Origin: Amycolatopsis sp. NBC_01480
GTDB taxonomy: Bacteria; Actinomycetota; Actinomycetes; Mycobacteriales; Pseudonocardiaceae
Assembly (NCBI RefSeq): GCF_036227205.1
Contig: NZ_CP109442.1
Coordinates: 9,176,001-9,240,000 of the forward strand
Direction of reading: 5' to 3'
DNA: 64,000 bases
Shown: positions 1 to 8,415 of the stretch, one piece after another
Layout: the number at the start of each line of letters is the position of its first letter
How positions within the stretch are numbered: the first letter of the stretch is position 1
Notes under the pieces: model-generated
Seen by the model: only the letters and a program-made list of their open reading frames with translations
Databases searched by the model: none
What the model was told of the DNA's origin: nothing
Translations under genes and position numbers: made by a program

Positions 1-43
1 GGACTGTCGATTCCGGCTAGCGTCGATCGACGCGTAGCCGAAG

Positions 44-64
44 GCGCCCGCCGGGGGCGGGCGC
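44..64. terminator. GC-rich hairpin, likely terminator of a gene left of the window
   Basis: A perfect 9-bp stem (44-52 with 56-64) closes on a three-base G loop. It lies between the window edge and the first gene and has no T-run on the + strand. It most likely ends transcription of the gene lying to the left. The only other possibility I see is a structured 5' leader for the next gene. Confidence 0.5.
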
Positions 65-97
65 TGGGCACGCTCCCCGACACCGAGGACACTCACG

Positions 98-892
98 ATG
101 ACTGAACTGAACGCGGAAACCACCCGGCGCGCGATCGTCGAGCACACCCGGCGGCTGGCGGAGGCGGCCGCCGCGGCCGGGCCCGGCGCCGCGGTGCCCA
201 CGGCGCCGAAGTGGACCGTCACCGAACTGGTCGCGCACGTCGGCCAGACCCAGCACTGGGTCGCGGAGATCATCGAACGGCGCATCACCGACCCGACCCA
301 GCTGCCCGCGGAGATGGCCGTGCCACCGGCCGATTCCGGCGAGTGGCCGGAATGGCTGTCGGCGTCCGCGCAGCGGGTCGCGAACGCGTGCTCGGACGAC
401 GCGCTCGCCGCGCCGGTGTTCAACGCCGCCGGAGACGAACGGTCCGGCGGCCAATTCTGGATGACCAGCATGCTGAACGAGGCCGTTGTCCACGGCTTCG
501 ACGCGGCCCACGCGGCGAACCGGCCGGCCGAAGTCGAAGCCGACATCGCCGCAGCGCTGATCGGCAACCACCTCGCGATGCTCACCTCGCCCACGTGGAC
601 GATGCAGCGGCCCGAGTCCGCTCAGGCCATCCGCGGCACCGGGCAGACCCTGTTGTGGCAGGCGACCGACGCCGAGGCGGCCTGGTTCGTCGAGCGGCGG
701 CCGGAAGGGGCGGCGTGGCAGCCCGGCACCCGGGCGGCCGACGTGACGGTGACCGGCCCGGCCCGATCGCTGCTGCAGGTCCTGACCCGCCGGCTCCCGT
801 TGTCCGACGGCGAAACCGCCGGCCTCGGCATCGACGGCGACACCGGCCTCGCCCAGCACTGGGTCGACAACACCGCCCACGCCAGCGACTGA
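98..892 (+). CDS. Maleylpyruvate isomerase family mycothiol-dependent protein
   Basis: A 264-aa soluble protein of the DinB/MDMPI fold. The N-terminal four-helix part (about residues 10-145) carries the expected metal-site residues: His47 in ELVAHVG and a Glu128-x3-His132 pair (NEAVVHGFDAA). The C-terminal part (about 165-255) resembles the SCP2-like/MDMPI C domain. Family members bind Zn2+ and use mycothiol as cofactor for isomerisation or thiol transfer; the substrate here cannot be read from sequence. ATG 98 is preceded by GAGGA eight bases upstream. The gene stands alone, converges on an XRE regulator, and the two share the hairpin at 901-929. Confidence 0.85.
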   Translation: MTELNAETTRRAIVEHTRRLAEAAAAAGPGAAVPTAPKWTVTELVAHVGQTQHWVAEIIERRITDPTQLPAEMAVPPADSGEWPEWLSASAQRVANACSDDALAAPVFNAAGDERSGGQFWMTSMLNEAVVHGFDAAHAANRPAEVEADIAAALIGNHLAMLTSPTWTMQRPESAQAIRGTGQTLLWQATDAEAAWFVERRPEGAAWQPGTRAADVTVTGPARSLLQVLTRRLPLSDGETAGLGIDGDTGLAQHWVDNTAHASD

Positions 893-900
893 CCGAGAGC

Positions 901-929
901 GCGGCCCCGCCGACGTCCGGCGGGGCCGC
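901..929. terminator. Bidirectional terminator between convergent genes
   Basis: A perfect 11-bp inverted repeat (901-911 with 919-929) around a 7-base loop, sitting 8 bases after one stop codon and 4 bases after the stop of the facing gene. Position and symmetry fit a shared terminator for both strands. Confidence 0.75.
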
Positions 930-933
930 TCCG

Positions 934-1497
934 TCAGGAGTATTCGGAGATCTCCACCCCGAACGTGCCCGGCTCCAGCGCCTCGAAGATGTGCCGGACG
1001 TCGCCGGGATAGGAGATGTAGTCGCCGGGCAGCAGCTCGACCGGGTCGTCGGTCACGCCGACGCGGGCCCGCCCGGCGCAGATCACGATGTGCTCGACCA
1101 CGCCGTTCATGTGCGGGTCCGACCGCCGCGGGGTGCCCGGCTCCGCGCGGATCAGGTACACGTCCCGGCGGGCCGACGGCGGGCACGCGGAAAGCAGCGT
1201 GCACGCGTAGTCGGCGTGCTCGGCGAACACCGTCGGCCCCTTGCCCGCGCGGATCACGCGGACCTGCGGCCGCTCGGGTTCGACCAGCCGGGAGAACGGC
1301 ACGTCGAGCGCGACGCCGAGCGCCCACAGCGTCTCGACACTGGGGTTGCCCGAGCCGGATTCCAGCTGCGACAGCGTGGACTTCGCCAGCCCCGCGAGCC
1401 GCGCCAGCTCGGTCAGGGAGAGGCCGGCGCGGGTGCGTTCGCGGCGCAGCGACGTCGCGATGATGTCGAGCGGCGCGCTCCCGGTGTCGTGCGACAT
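934..1497 (-). CDS. XRE family regulator with C-terminal cupin domain
   Basis: 187 aa. An HTH_3 domain (about residues 12-66, with the SLTELARLAGLAKSTLSQLE helices) is followed by a cupin sensor domain (about 75-180, containing the PHMNGVVEHIVI strand pair). This architecture (PuuR/SutR-like) senses a small ligand through the cupin and represses a neighbouring gene. The nearest target is azlC, divergent across 70 bases and carrying an inverted repeat at 1521-1540. I chose ATG 1497 because GGAG lies seven bases upstream; an in-frame ATG at 1512 is the alternative. A role in amino-acid export control is inference from the neighbour. Confidence 0.85.
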   Translation of the reverse strand: MSHDTGSAPLDIIATSLRRERTRAGLSLTELARLAGLAKSTLSQLESGSGNPSVETLWALGVALDVPFSRLVEPERPQVRVIRAGKGPTVFAEHADYACTLLSACPPSARRDVYLIRAEPGTPRRSDPHMNGVVEHIVICAGRARVGVTDDPVELLPGDYISYPGDVRHIFEALEPGTFGVEISEYS

Positions 1498-1520
1498 GTG
1501 TGTTCGCTCCATCAGTCTTC

Positions 1521-1540
1521 TCGTTCGCCTTGACGAACGA
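1521..1540. promoter_or_regulatory. Inverted-repeat operator between XRE regulator and azlC
   Basis: TCGTTCG and CGAACGA form perfect 7-bp arms around a 6-base spacer in the short divergent promoter region. It lies just upstream of the regulator start and 28 bases before the azlC start, so a dimeric XRE protein bound here could repress both genes. Two further CGAAC/GTTCG half-sites occur at about 1503 and 1573, which may be extra contacts. Confidence 0.55.
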
Positions 1541-1567
1541 CCTGGGTCGTGTTCAGTATAGGGCACT

Positions 1568-2269
1568 ATGCGTTCGATATGGCGAACACTCGACCGGGGC
1601 CTGGCCCGGGACATCGGCCTGGTCTGCCTGGCCGACGCCCTGGTCGGCGTGTCCTACGGGGCTATCTCGGTGAGCTCCGGCTTCCCGTTCTGGGCCCCGA
1701 TGTTGTTGTCCCTGCTGGTTTTCGCCGGCGCTTCGCAGTTCATGTTCGTCGGCATCGTGGCGGCGGGCGGCAACCCGCTGGCCGCCGTCGTGGTCGGCCT
1801 GCTGGTGAACACGCGGCACGTGCCGTTCGGCTTCGCGATCGGCGACGTGCTCGGCACGCGCTGGGCGAACCGGATCGCGGGCAGCCACCTGATGATCGAC
1901 GAATCGGTGGCGTTCGCGTTGGCGCAGAAGGATTTCAGCCGCAAACGCGCGGCGTACTGGGCCTGTGGCACCGGCCTGTTCGTGTCCTGGAACGTCGGCG
2001 TGCTGCTGGGCGCCTTCGCGGGCACGGCGATCAGCAACACCGGCGCGTTCGGCCTGGACGCCGCGTTCCCCGCCGTGCTGCTGGCCCTGGTCCTGCCGTC
2101 CCTGCGCGACCGGGCCACCCGGCTGCCCGTGCTGCTCGGCGTGCTGGCCGCGCTGATCGCGACGCCGTTCCTGCCCGCCGGGCTGCCCGTGCTGTTCGCC
2201 TTGGTGGGCGTGGTCGCGGGCGCCGCGGCGAAGGAGCCGAAAGCCCGTGAACCCGAGGAGGTGCAGTGA
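1568..2269 (+). CDS. azlC: AzlC family branched-chain amino acid exporter, large subunit
   Basis: 233-aa integral membrane protein with the AzlC signature region (GVSYGAISVSSGFPFWAPM, then FAGASQFMFVGI and NTRHVPFGF), about seven hydrophobic segments. With AzlD it forms a two-component exporter of branched-chain amino acids or analogues in the cytoplasmic membrane. The ATG at 1568 gives the normal family length. The stop codon overlaps the azlD start (TGATG), so the pair is translationally coupled. Probably regulated by the divergent XRE-cupin protein. Confidence 0.9.
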   Translation: MRSIWRTLDRGLARDIGLVCLADALVGVSYGAISVSSGFPFWAPMLLSLLVFAGASQFMFVGIVAAGGNPLAAVVVGLLVNTRHVPFGFAIGDVLGTRWANRIAGSHLMIDESVAFALAQKDFSRKRAAYWACGTGLFVSWNVGVLLGAFAGTAISNTGAFGLDAAFPAVLLALVLPSLRDRATRLPVLLGVLAALIATPFLPAGLPVLFALVGVVAGAAAKEPKAREPEEVQ

Positions 2270-2589
2270 TGGACGGCGTCGAGCTGCTCATCGCGATCGC
2301 GGTGCTGGGCGCGGGGACGTTCGCGTTCCGGCTCGCCGGGCCGATGCTGCGGACCCGGGTGAACCTGTCCCCGCGCGCGGAACGGCTGATGGCGCTGTCC
2401 GCGATCGTCCTGCTGGCCGCGCTGGTCGCCACCAGCGCGCTGACCGAGGGCCATTCGTTCGCCGGGATCGCCCGCCCGGCCGGGGTGCTGGTCGGCGGGG
2501 TGCTGGCCTGGCGCAAGGCCCCGTTCGTCGCGGTGGTGGTCGCCGCCGCGGCCACCGCCGCGCTGCTCCGCCTGGCCGGGGTGCCGTGA
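2269..2589 (+). CDS. azlD: AzlD family branched-chain amino acid exporter, small subunit
   Basis: 106-aa hydrophobic protein with about four transmembrane helices and the AzlD region TFAFRLAGPMLR near residues 18-29. It partners AzlC. GAGGAG lies eight bases before ATG 2269; a GTG directly upstream (2266) is also possible. The stop is only six bases from the end of the convergent regulator gene and I see no hairpin in that gap. Confidence 0.88.
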   Translation: MDGVELLIAIAVLGAGTFAFRLAGPMLRTRVNLSPRAERLMALSAIVLLAALVATSALTEGHSFAGIARPAGVLVGGVLAWRKAPFVAVVVAAAATAALLRLAGVP

Positions 2590-2595
2590 CTGGGT

Positions 2596-3561
2596 TCAGG
2601 CCCCGGCCGCGACCAGCTCGTCGGCCGCGGCGGTGCGGACGTGCGTGCCGTCCGGTGCGGTCGTGAGCAGGCCGGCGAGGGCCAGCAGCTCCAGGTGTTT
2701 GGCGACGACGGCCGGCTTCAGCCCGGTGCGCCGCACCAGCCCGGCCGTGTCGGCGGGCGTCGCGAGTGCGGCGAGCAGGATGCTGCGGCTGCGCCCGAGA
2801 ACCCCGCGCAACGCGGCGGGCGACTGCGTTCCGCCGGCCTCCCACAGCCCGGCCAGCCCCCGCGCCGGATACCTCAGCACGGGCTGCGAACCCGCGTGCG
2901 TCCGGGAAACCACCCGCGGCCAGACGAAAACCGACGGCGCCAGCACCAGTCCCCGCCCGTGTGACGCACCGGGCGCGTGTACCAGGAACTCTTCGCCGAC
3001 GGTCAGCCCGCCGTCGGCCCACCGGACGGCGGGCGCCAGGTCGGCGAAGAGGTCCTGCACCGCGCCGGCCGCGACCAGCCGGGAACGGTGCAGGACATCG
3101 CCTTCCAGCAGCGCACGCATACGCGGCCACGCGGGCGCGAGGGCCACCGCCCAGTAGCGCTCCATCAGGTTCGCCAGCCGCTCCAGCCCGGCTTCCGGAT
3201 CGCGGTGCAGCCGGGTGAGCGCGGCCGGCCACGGCGGGTCCATCCGCTCCAGCTCGCGCCGGACCGCGCGGGCCGGGACGTCGCGCAGGTCCGCCAGCTC
3301 GTCGGCCAGCTCCGGCACCGGCGACGCGGGCGCCGGCGCCAGGAACCGCGGCACGTGCCGGCCGGCCACCAGGTCGGCCAGCGGCGTGACGTCCACCCCG
3401 GCCTCGTCCAGCGCCGCGGCTGCCTGCTTCACCCAGGGCAGGTGCAGCGCGTGCTCCCCCGGGTGCCGCAGCACGCCGGCGCTGGCCACGATCTCCCACA
3501 ACGGCGAGAACGCCAGCCGCGTCCGCGCGAGCTCGTCCACGGACCAGGCCACGTCGAGCAC
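2596..3561 (-). CDS. DUF5937/ArsR-type helix-turn-helix transcriptional regulator
   Basis: 321 aa. The N-terminal 240 residues match the DUF5937 type (opening SVDELARTRLAFSPLWE, then repeated short helices). The last about 55 residues form a winged helix of ArsR type (LGRSRSILLAALATP, then GLVRRTGLKPAVVAKHLELL). Proteins of this layout are actinobacterial regulators, usually next to transporters or oxidoreductases; the ligand is unknown. No metal-binding Cys motif is visible in the HTH. Convergent with azlD and 57 bases downstream of nothing obvious on its own strand, so its target is not clear. Confidence 0.75.
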   Translation of the reverse strand: MLDVAWSVDELARTRLAFSPLWEIVASAGVLRHPGEHALHLPWVKQAAAALDEAGVDVTPLADLVAGRHVPRFLAPAPASPVPELADELADLRDVPARAVRRELERMDPPWPAALTRLHRDPEAGLERLANLMERYWAVALAPAWPRMRALLEGDVLHRSRLVAAGAVQDLFADLAPAVRWADGGLTVGEEFLVHAPGASHGRGLVLAPSVFVWPRVVSRTHAGSQPVLRYPARGLAGLWEAGGTQSPAALRGVLGRSRSILLAALATPADTAGLVRRTGLKPAVVAKHLELLALAGLLTTAPDGTHVRTAAADELVAAGA

Positions 3562-3618
3562 GCGCCACCTCCTCGGCTGCCAGGAATCGGTCGAGTGTAG
3601 ACGGTCTGTTGTGGACGG

Positions 3619-5052
3619 TCAGGCACGGGTTACGGCCTGGGGGAAGGAGAATAACCCGTCCGGGTCATAACGGCGGGCGATGGCGCGCAGCCTCGGCAGG
3701 TTCGCGCCGTAGTAGGCCCGGCCCCAGTCGGGCATCTCCGGGTCGAGGTAGTTGACGTAGCCGGTGGTGCCGAACTCCGGCCCGAGCCCGTCACGCAGGC
3801 GGCCGATCTCCCGCCGCGCCGCCGCCTCCCCGGCCGGCGCGACGTCGTGCAGGAACTGGAAACTCGCGAGCGCCCGCCGGTGCGGGAACGCGGAGTCGCC
3901 GCGCGCGATCGCGCCGCCCCCGCCGTCCACGATCGTGTAAGCACCGGGATCCTCGCTCACCATGGCGACCACCGCGGCCGGGTCCGCGGCGGGCCGCATG
4001 AGCATCCGCGAGGTCGCCACGTAGCCGGCTGGCTGCACCCGTCCCCCGCCGCCGCCCCAGCCGGGCCCGCACGACGGGCCGGACAGGTCGTCGCAGCCGG
4101 CGAAGTACCGCATGGTGCCGAGGAAGTCCGTCTCCGGCTCCTCCCGCGCGACCGGCGCCGTCCCCACCTGCCGGACGAAGTCGTCGAGGATCGGCTTCAG
4201 CCGGGTCCGCGGCCCGACGAAACAGCCGCCGAAGTTCGCCGCCGTGGCGCCGAGTCCGAGGTCGGACCACAGCTCGTCGGGCATCCGCGGCTGCCAGTCC
4301 TGCCACGCGGCGAACAGCGCCGCGCCCGCCGCGGGCGGGAACTGCAAGCTGAACGACGTCAGATCCGGGGCCGCCACGGTGCGGAAGGTGAACGAGGTGA
4401 CGATGCCGAAGTTGCCGCCGCCCCCGCCGCGCAGCGCCCACAGCAGGTCCGGTTCGCTGGCCGCCGAAACGGTGCGCAGGCAGCCATCCGCCGTCACCAC
4501 CCGCGCGGACTCGAGGTGGTCGCAGGTCAGCCCGTACGCGCGGCCCAAAACCCCGACGCCGCCGCCGAGCGTGAGCCCGGCGATGCCGACGGTCGGGCAG
4601 GTCCCCGCGGGCAGCGCGCGACCGGCCGCGCCGAGCGCCGCGTAGACCGGGCCCAGCCGGGCGCCGGCCCCGACGACCGCGCGCCCGTCCGGCCGGACCT
4701 CGATGCCGGCGAGCCGGCCGAGGTCCACCACCAAGCCACCGTCCACAGTGGAGTAACCGGCGTAGCTGTGGCCGCCGGACCGGGCGGCGAGCGGAATGCC
4801 GTGCCGGGCCGCGAAGTCCACACAGGCCTGGACGTCCTCGGCCCGCGCGCAGCCCGCGATCGCGGCCGGGTGGTGGTCGTAGATCGTGAAGTAGCCGTGG
4901 CGCGCTTCCTCGTAACCCGTGTCGCCGGGGCGCAGCAGCGACCCGGTCAGCCGCCGCCGGAGCCCGTCCCAGAGATCGGGCCCCGGTCTCGCGCCGAGCC
5001 CGGTGGCCGCCGCCCCGGACAGCACCAGGAACGTCCGCCTGCTGATCGTCAT
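3619..5052 (-). CDS. Tat-exported FAD-linked oxidoreductase, berberine-bridge-enzyme type
   Basis: 477 aa. The N-terminus SRRTFLVLSGAAATGLGA is a twin-arginine signal. The PCMH FAD domain (about 55-235) holds RSGGHSYAGYST with His95 and AGTCPTVGIAGL with Cys152, the two positions that carry covalent FAD in bicovalent berberine-bridge-type enzymes. The C-terminus (YVNYLDPEMPDWGRAYYGAN to DPDGLFSFPQAV) is the BBE domain. It probably oxidises a sugar or aromatic alcohol outside the membrane using O2; the substrate is not predictable. The start at 5052 was chosen because the Tat signal begins there; further upstream codons are not protein-like. Confidence 0.88.
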   Translation of the reverse strand: MTISRRTFLVLSGAAATGLGARPGPDLWDGLRRRLTGSLLRPGDTGYEEARHGYFTIYDHHPAAIAGCARAEDVQACVDFAARHGIPLAARSGGHSYAGYSTVDGGLVVDLGRLAGIEVRPDGRAVVGAGARLGPVYAALGAAGRALPAGTCPTVGIAGLTLGGGVGVLGRAYGLTCDHLESARVVTADGCLRTVSAASEPDLLWALRGGGGGNFGIVTSFTFRTVAAPDLTSFSLQFPPAAGAALFAAWQDWQPRMPDELWSDLGLGATAANFGGCFVGPRTRLKPILDDFVRQVGTAPVAREEPETDFLGTMRYFAGCDDLSGPSCGPGWGGGGGRVQPAGYVATSRMLMRPAADPAAVVAMVSEDPGAYTIVDGGGGAIARGDSAFPHRRALASFQFLHDVAPAGEAAARREIGRLRDGLGPEFGTTGYVNYLDPEMPDWGRAYYGANLPRLRAIARRYDPDGLFSFPQAVTRA

Positions 5053-5192
5053 CGTGGTCCCCCTCGCGCTCACCTGTGCGCGGGACGGGGGGCAAACGGC
5101 TGGTCCCCCCGGCCTCGCCTTGCCCTGCCCAGGGTAGCGGGTGTGTGATCGAGGACACATCGCGTACACCCGCCGTTCGCCGAGGAGCCGTC

Positions 5193-7304
5193 ATGGCCGA
5201 CAAACAGAGCAGGAGCACCGACACCGGGGCCGCCGTCGCTGTGGCCGACCCCGCCAAGGTCCGCAACGTCGTGCTCGTCGGGCCTTCGGGATCGGGGAAG
5301 ACCACGCTCACCGAGGCCCTGCTGGCCGCGTCCGGCACCGTGCCGCGGGCCGGCACCGTGATCGACGGGACCACGGTCTGCGACCACGACCCGGCGGCGG
5401 TCCGCCAGCAGCGCTCGGTCGGGCTGTCCGTCGCCCCGGTCCTGCACCAGGGTTGCAAGATCAACCTCATCGACACCCCCGGGTACGCCGATTTCGTGGG
5501 CGAGCTGCGCGCCGGGCTGCGCGCCGCCGACGCGGCCCTGTTCGTGGTGTGCGCCGCCGAAGGCGTGGACGCCGCCACGGTCGCGGTGTGGGAGGAATGC
5601 GCGTCGGTCGGCATGCCGCGCGCCGTGGTCGTCTCGCGCCTCGACCACCACCGCGCGGACGCGCTCGCCGAGATCGCCGCGTGCCAGGCCGCGTTCGGCG
5701 CCGGCGTGCTGCCGCTCTACCTGCCGACGCGGGACGGCCTGGCCGGCCTGATCACCCAGCGCTACTTCGACTACTCCGCCGGCCACCCGGCGCGCGTCGG
5801 CGAGCTGGACGCCGCCGACCTGGCCGGGCTGGCCGACGCCCGCAACGAGCTGATCGAGGGCATCATCGCCGAGAGCGAGGACGAAACCCTGATGGAGCGG
5901 TACCTCGGCGGCGAAGAGATCGCCGAGGAGACGCTGATCGCCGACCTCGAGACGGCCGTCGCGCGCGGCTCGTTCCACCCGGTCATCCCGGTCTGCGCCA
6001 CCAGCGGGACCGGCCTGGCCGAGGTGCTCGACGGCATCGTCCGCGCCTTCCCCTCGCCGCTGGAGCACCGGCCGCCCGAGGTGACCACGCCCGAAGGCGG
6101 CCCGCACGGCGCGCTTTCGGCCGACCCGGAGGGACCGCTCGCCGCGGAGGTCGTGCGCACCGCCGTCGACTCCTACGTCGGGCGCGTTTCGCTGGTCCGC
6201 GTCTTTTCCGGGACGCTGCGGCCGGAGAACGCCGTGCACGTCTCCGGCCACGGGCTCGCCGAGCGCGGCCACGAGGACCACGACGCCGACGAGCGCGTCG
6301 CGCACCTGTACTCCCCGCTCGGCGCGAACCTGCGCGAGGTGCCGTACTGCGTGGCCGGTGACCTGTGCGCGCTGACGAAGGTCGGCTCCGCCGAAACCGG
6401 CGACACGGTGTCGTCCCCGGAGGACCCGCTGGTGATGAAACCCTGGCGGATGCCCGAGCCGCTGCTGCCGGTCGCCGTCGTCGCGAAAACCCGCAGCGAC
6501 GAAGACACGTTGTCGCGCAACCTTTCCCGGCTCGTCGCGGGCGATCCGACACTGCGGCTGGACCGCAACGCCGAGACCGGCCAGCTCGTGCTGTGGTGCA
6601 TGGGCGAGGCGCACGCCGACGTGGTGCTGTCCCGGCTGCGGGCGGGCGGCGCGGACGTCGGCACCGAGCCGGTGCGGATCAGCCTGCGCGCCACGTTCGC
6701 CAAACCCGCGCGCGGGCACGGGCGGCACGTCAAGCAGTCCGGCGGCCACGGCCAGTTCGCCGTCTGCGACCTCGAGGTGGAGCCGCTGCCGCGCGGCGCC
6801 GGCTTCGAGTTCGTCGACAAGGTGGTCGGCGGATCCGTGCCGCACCAGTTCATCCCGAGCGTGGAGAAGGGTGTGCGGGCGCAGCTGCGGCGCGGGCTCG
6901 GCGACGGGCACCCGGTGGTGGACGTGCGCGTGACCCTCGTCGACGGCAAGGCCCACAGCGTCGACTCCTCCGACGCCGCCTTCCAGACCGCCGGCGCGCT
7001 CGGCCTGCGCGAGGCCGCGGCCGCTGCCGGGGTCACGCTGCTGGAGCCGCTGGACGAAGTGGCCGTCACGCTGCCGGACGAGCACCTCGGCACGGTGCTG
7101 GGCGACCTGTCGTCACGCCGTGGCCGGGTGCTCGGCACAGAGGCTGGCGAAGGCGGGTTCACGGTGATCCGCGCGGAAGTCCCGGCTGCTGAACTCCTGC
7201 GTTATGCCGTTGATCTGCGCTCGCTGTCGTCGGGAACGGCCGCTTTCACCCGCCGTCCCGCCCGCTTCGAGCCGATGCCCGAAGGAGCCGCCGTCCTGGG
7301 CTGA
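5193..7304 (+). CDS. Elongation factor G-like protein (EF-G2 type)
   Basis: 703 aa with the five-domain EF-G layout: P-loop GPSGSGKTT at 30-38, switch II DTPGYADF, domain II (about 320-410), domain IV with KQSGGHGQFAVCDLEVEP, and a C-terminal ferredoxin-like domain. The G4 position reads SRLD instead of NKxD, so guanine specificity or GTPase rate may differ from canonical EF-G. It is encoded alone, away from rpsL/rpsG/tuf, as is usual for the second EF-G (FusA2) of actinobacteria. Ribosome recycling or stress translation are suggested roles in the family, not proven here. ATG 5193 follows GAGGAG. Confidence 0.88.
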   Translation: MADKQSRSTDTGAAVAVADPAKVRNVVLVGPSGSGKTTLTEALLAASGTVPRAGTVIDGTTVCDHDPAAVRQQRSVGLSVAPVLHQGCKINLIDTPGYADFVGELRAGLRAADAALFVVCAAEGVDAATVAVWEECASVGMPRAVVVSRLDHHRADALAEIAACQAAFGAGVLPLYLPTRDGLAGLITQRYFDYSAGHPARVGELDAADLAGLADARNELIEGIIAESEDETLMERYLGGEEIAEETLIADLETAVARGSFHPVIPVCATSGTGLAEVLDGIVRAFPSPLEHRPPEVTTPEGGPHGALSADPEGPLAAEVVRTAVDSYVGRVSLVRVFSGTLRPENAVHVSGHGLAERGHEDHDADERVAHLYSPLGANLREVPYCVAGDLCALTKVGSAETGDTVSSPEDPLVMKPWRMPEPLLPVAVVAKTRSDEDTLSRNLSRLVAGDPTLRLDRNAETGQLVLWCMGEAHADVVLSRLRAGGADVGTEPVRISLRATFAKPARGHGRHVKQSGGHGQFAVCDLEVEPLPRGAGFEFVDKVVGGSVPHQFIPSVEKGVRAQLRRGLGDGHPVVDVRVTLVDGKAHSVDSSDAAFQTAGALGLREAAAAAGVTLLEPLDEVAVTLPDEHLGTVLGDLSSRRGRVLGTEAGEGGFTVIRAEVPAAELLRYAVDLRSLSSGTAAFTRRPARFEPMPEGAAVLG

Positions 7305-7309
7305 ACGGG

Positions 7310-7355
7310 CTCGTGAGTGTTGATGACGGTTAGAACCGTCATGAACACTCACGAG
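7310..7355. repeat. 46-bp palindromic element, copy 1 (bidirectional terminator)
   Basis: Outer arms CTCGTGAGTGTT / AACACTCACGAG (12 bp) and inner arms TGACGGTT / AACCGTCA (8 bp), separated by a two-base mismatch on each side and a two-base centre. It fills the space between two convergent stop codons. A second copy of the same length and layout is at 44239-44284; differences between the copies are compensatory, so the base pairing is conserved. Confidence 0.85.
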
Positions 7356-7361
7356 GGGTCT

Positions 7362-7865
7362 TCAGAACTCGAAGCCGCCGGGCCGGTCGTTGCGGTCGGC
7401 GAGCAGGCCGGCCAGGGTGGCGATGGCGATCTCCGGCGGGGTGCGCGAGCCGATGTTCAGCCCGACCGGCCGGTGCACCCGCGCGATGTCCGGCGCCGGC
7501 ACGCCGAGCGCGGTCAGCGCCTCGACGTGCGGGCCCGGGTGCCGCGGGTTGCCGAGCACGCCGATCCAGCGCGGGTCGCCGGCCAACGCGGTCTGCAGCA
7601 CCTCGCCCAGCTCGGGCCGGTGGTGGTCGGTGACCACGACGTCGGTGCCGCGGTCCAGCTCCGGCGCCGTGGTGCGGACGTCGGCATCGCCGGTGGCGCG
7701 CGCGGCGTCGGGCTCGAACAGCACGGTGCGGTAGCCCGCGTCGGCGGCGTAAGCCAGCAGGTACCGCGAGACGGGCGAGGCGAACACGGCGACCAGCGTC
7801 CGCTCGGCCGGCTCGTCCTCGGCTTCGCCGTGCGCGACCGCGCAGGCATCCGGTTCAGCGGTCAT
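7362..7865 (-). CDS. XdhC/CoxI family protein, C-terminal domain only
   Basis: 167 aa. It contains the XdhC_C Rossmann domain, with LVAVFASPVSRYLLAYA near the start, DVVVTDHHRPE in the middle and the diagnostic tail HRPVGLNIGSRTPPEIAIATLAGL. The usual N-terminal XdhC_CoxI domain with its cysteine is absent, so this is about half the length of a full maturation factor. XdhC proteins bind and sulfurate molybdenum cofactor for xanthine-dehydrogenase-type enzymes; a molybdoenzyme of that family lies 20 kb away (27529-29862). Linkage of the two is inference. Confidence 0.82.
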   Translation of the reverse strand: MTAEPDACAVAHGEAEDEPAERTLVAVFASPVSRYLLAYAADAGYRTVLFEPDAARATGDADVRTTAPELDRGTDVVVTDHHRPELGEVLQTALAGDPRWIGVLGNPRHPGPHVEALTALGVPAPDIARVHRPVGLNIGSRTPPEIAIATLAGLLADRNDRPGGFEF

Positions 7866-7883
7866 GGCCCCAGTCTGCCACCG

Positions 7884-8372
7884 CTACACGTCCGGTTCGG
7901 CGAACTCGAAGTACTCCGGCAGCGGGGCGGTGCCCGCGAGCTTGAAATACCGCACCTTCCGGCGGCGGCGCAGCGCCAGGGTGTCGCGGACCGCGTCGTT
8001 GTGCACGCGCCGCGCGATCACGACGCGGTGCTCGGCGTCGGTCAGCTCCTCGGCCAGCACCGCGGGCAGCCGGGACCGGTCGACGCGGGCGAGCACCAGC
8101 GTCAGCTCGTTCTCCTCGGCCTCGCGGTCGGCGCGAGCCGCGCCTTCGGCCCGCTCGGCCGCGGCGTGCAGCCCGGCGCCGTCGCTGTCGAGCAGCACCG
8201 CGGCGGCGCGCGCGACCACCGCGCGCCGGGCGAGCGCCGCGTCGAGCGCCGCCCAGCCCGCGTCGGTGCGCACGTGCAGGCGGTCGAGCCGGTTCGCCGT
8301 CGCCACCAGGAAAAGCCCGCCCAGCAAGACAATCACGGCGACGACGGGCAGCAGCCAGGCCAGCACGCTCAT
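7884..8372 (-). CDS. LemA-like membrane-anchored protein
   Basis: 162 aa. One N-terminal membrane helix (about residues 4-22), then RLDRLHVRTDAGWAALDAAL and a helical cytoplasmic or extracellular region ending in an acidic tail. The layout (single helix plus three-helix bundle) resembles LemA but the match is loose. It directly follows pimA on the same strand (43 bases) where mycobacteria have a NUDIX gene. Function unknown. Confidence 0.65.
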   Translation of the reverse strand: MSVLAWLLPVVAVIVLLGGLFLVATANRLDRLHVRTDAGWAALDAALARRAVVARAAAVLLDSDGAGLHAAAERAEGAARADREAEENELTLVLARVDRSRLPAVLAEELTDAEHRVVIARRVHNDAVRDTLALRRRRKVRYFKLAGTAPLPEYFEFAEPDV

Positions 8373-8415
8373 GCGCCCGCCTCAGCAGCACCCGCAGCCG
8401 AAGAACCCGCCGCGC

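Noticed and set aside
80..98. GACACTCACGA upstream of the first gene resembles one arm of the 46-bp element
   Set aside because: Only one arm is present, no matching inverted arm nearby and it overlaps the ribosome site; a chance match of 11 bases is likely.
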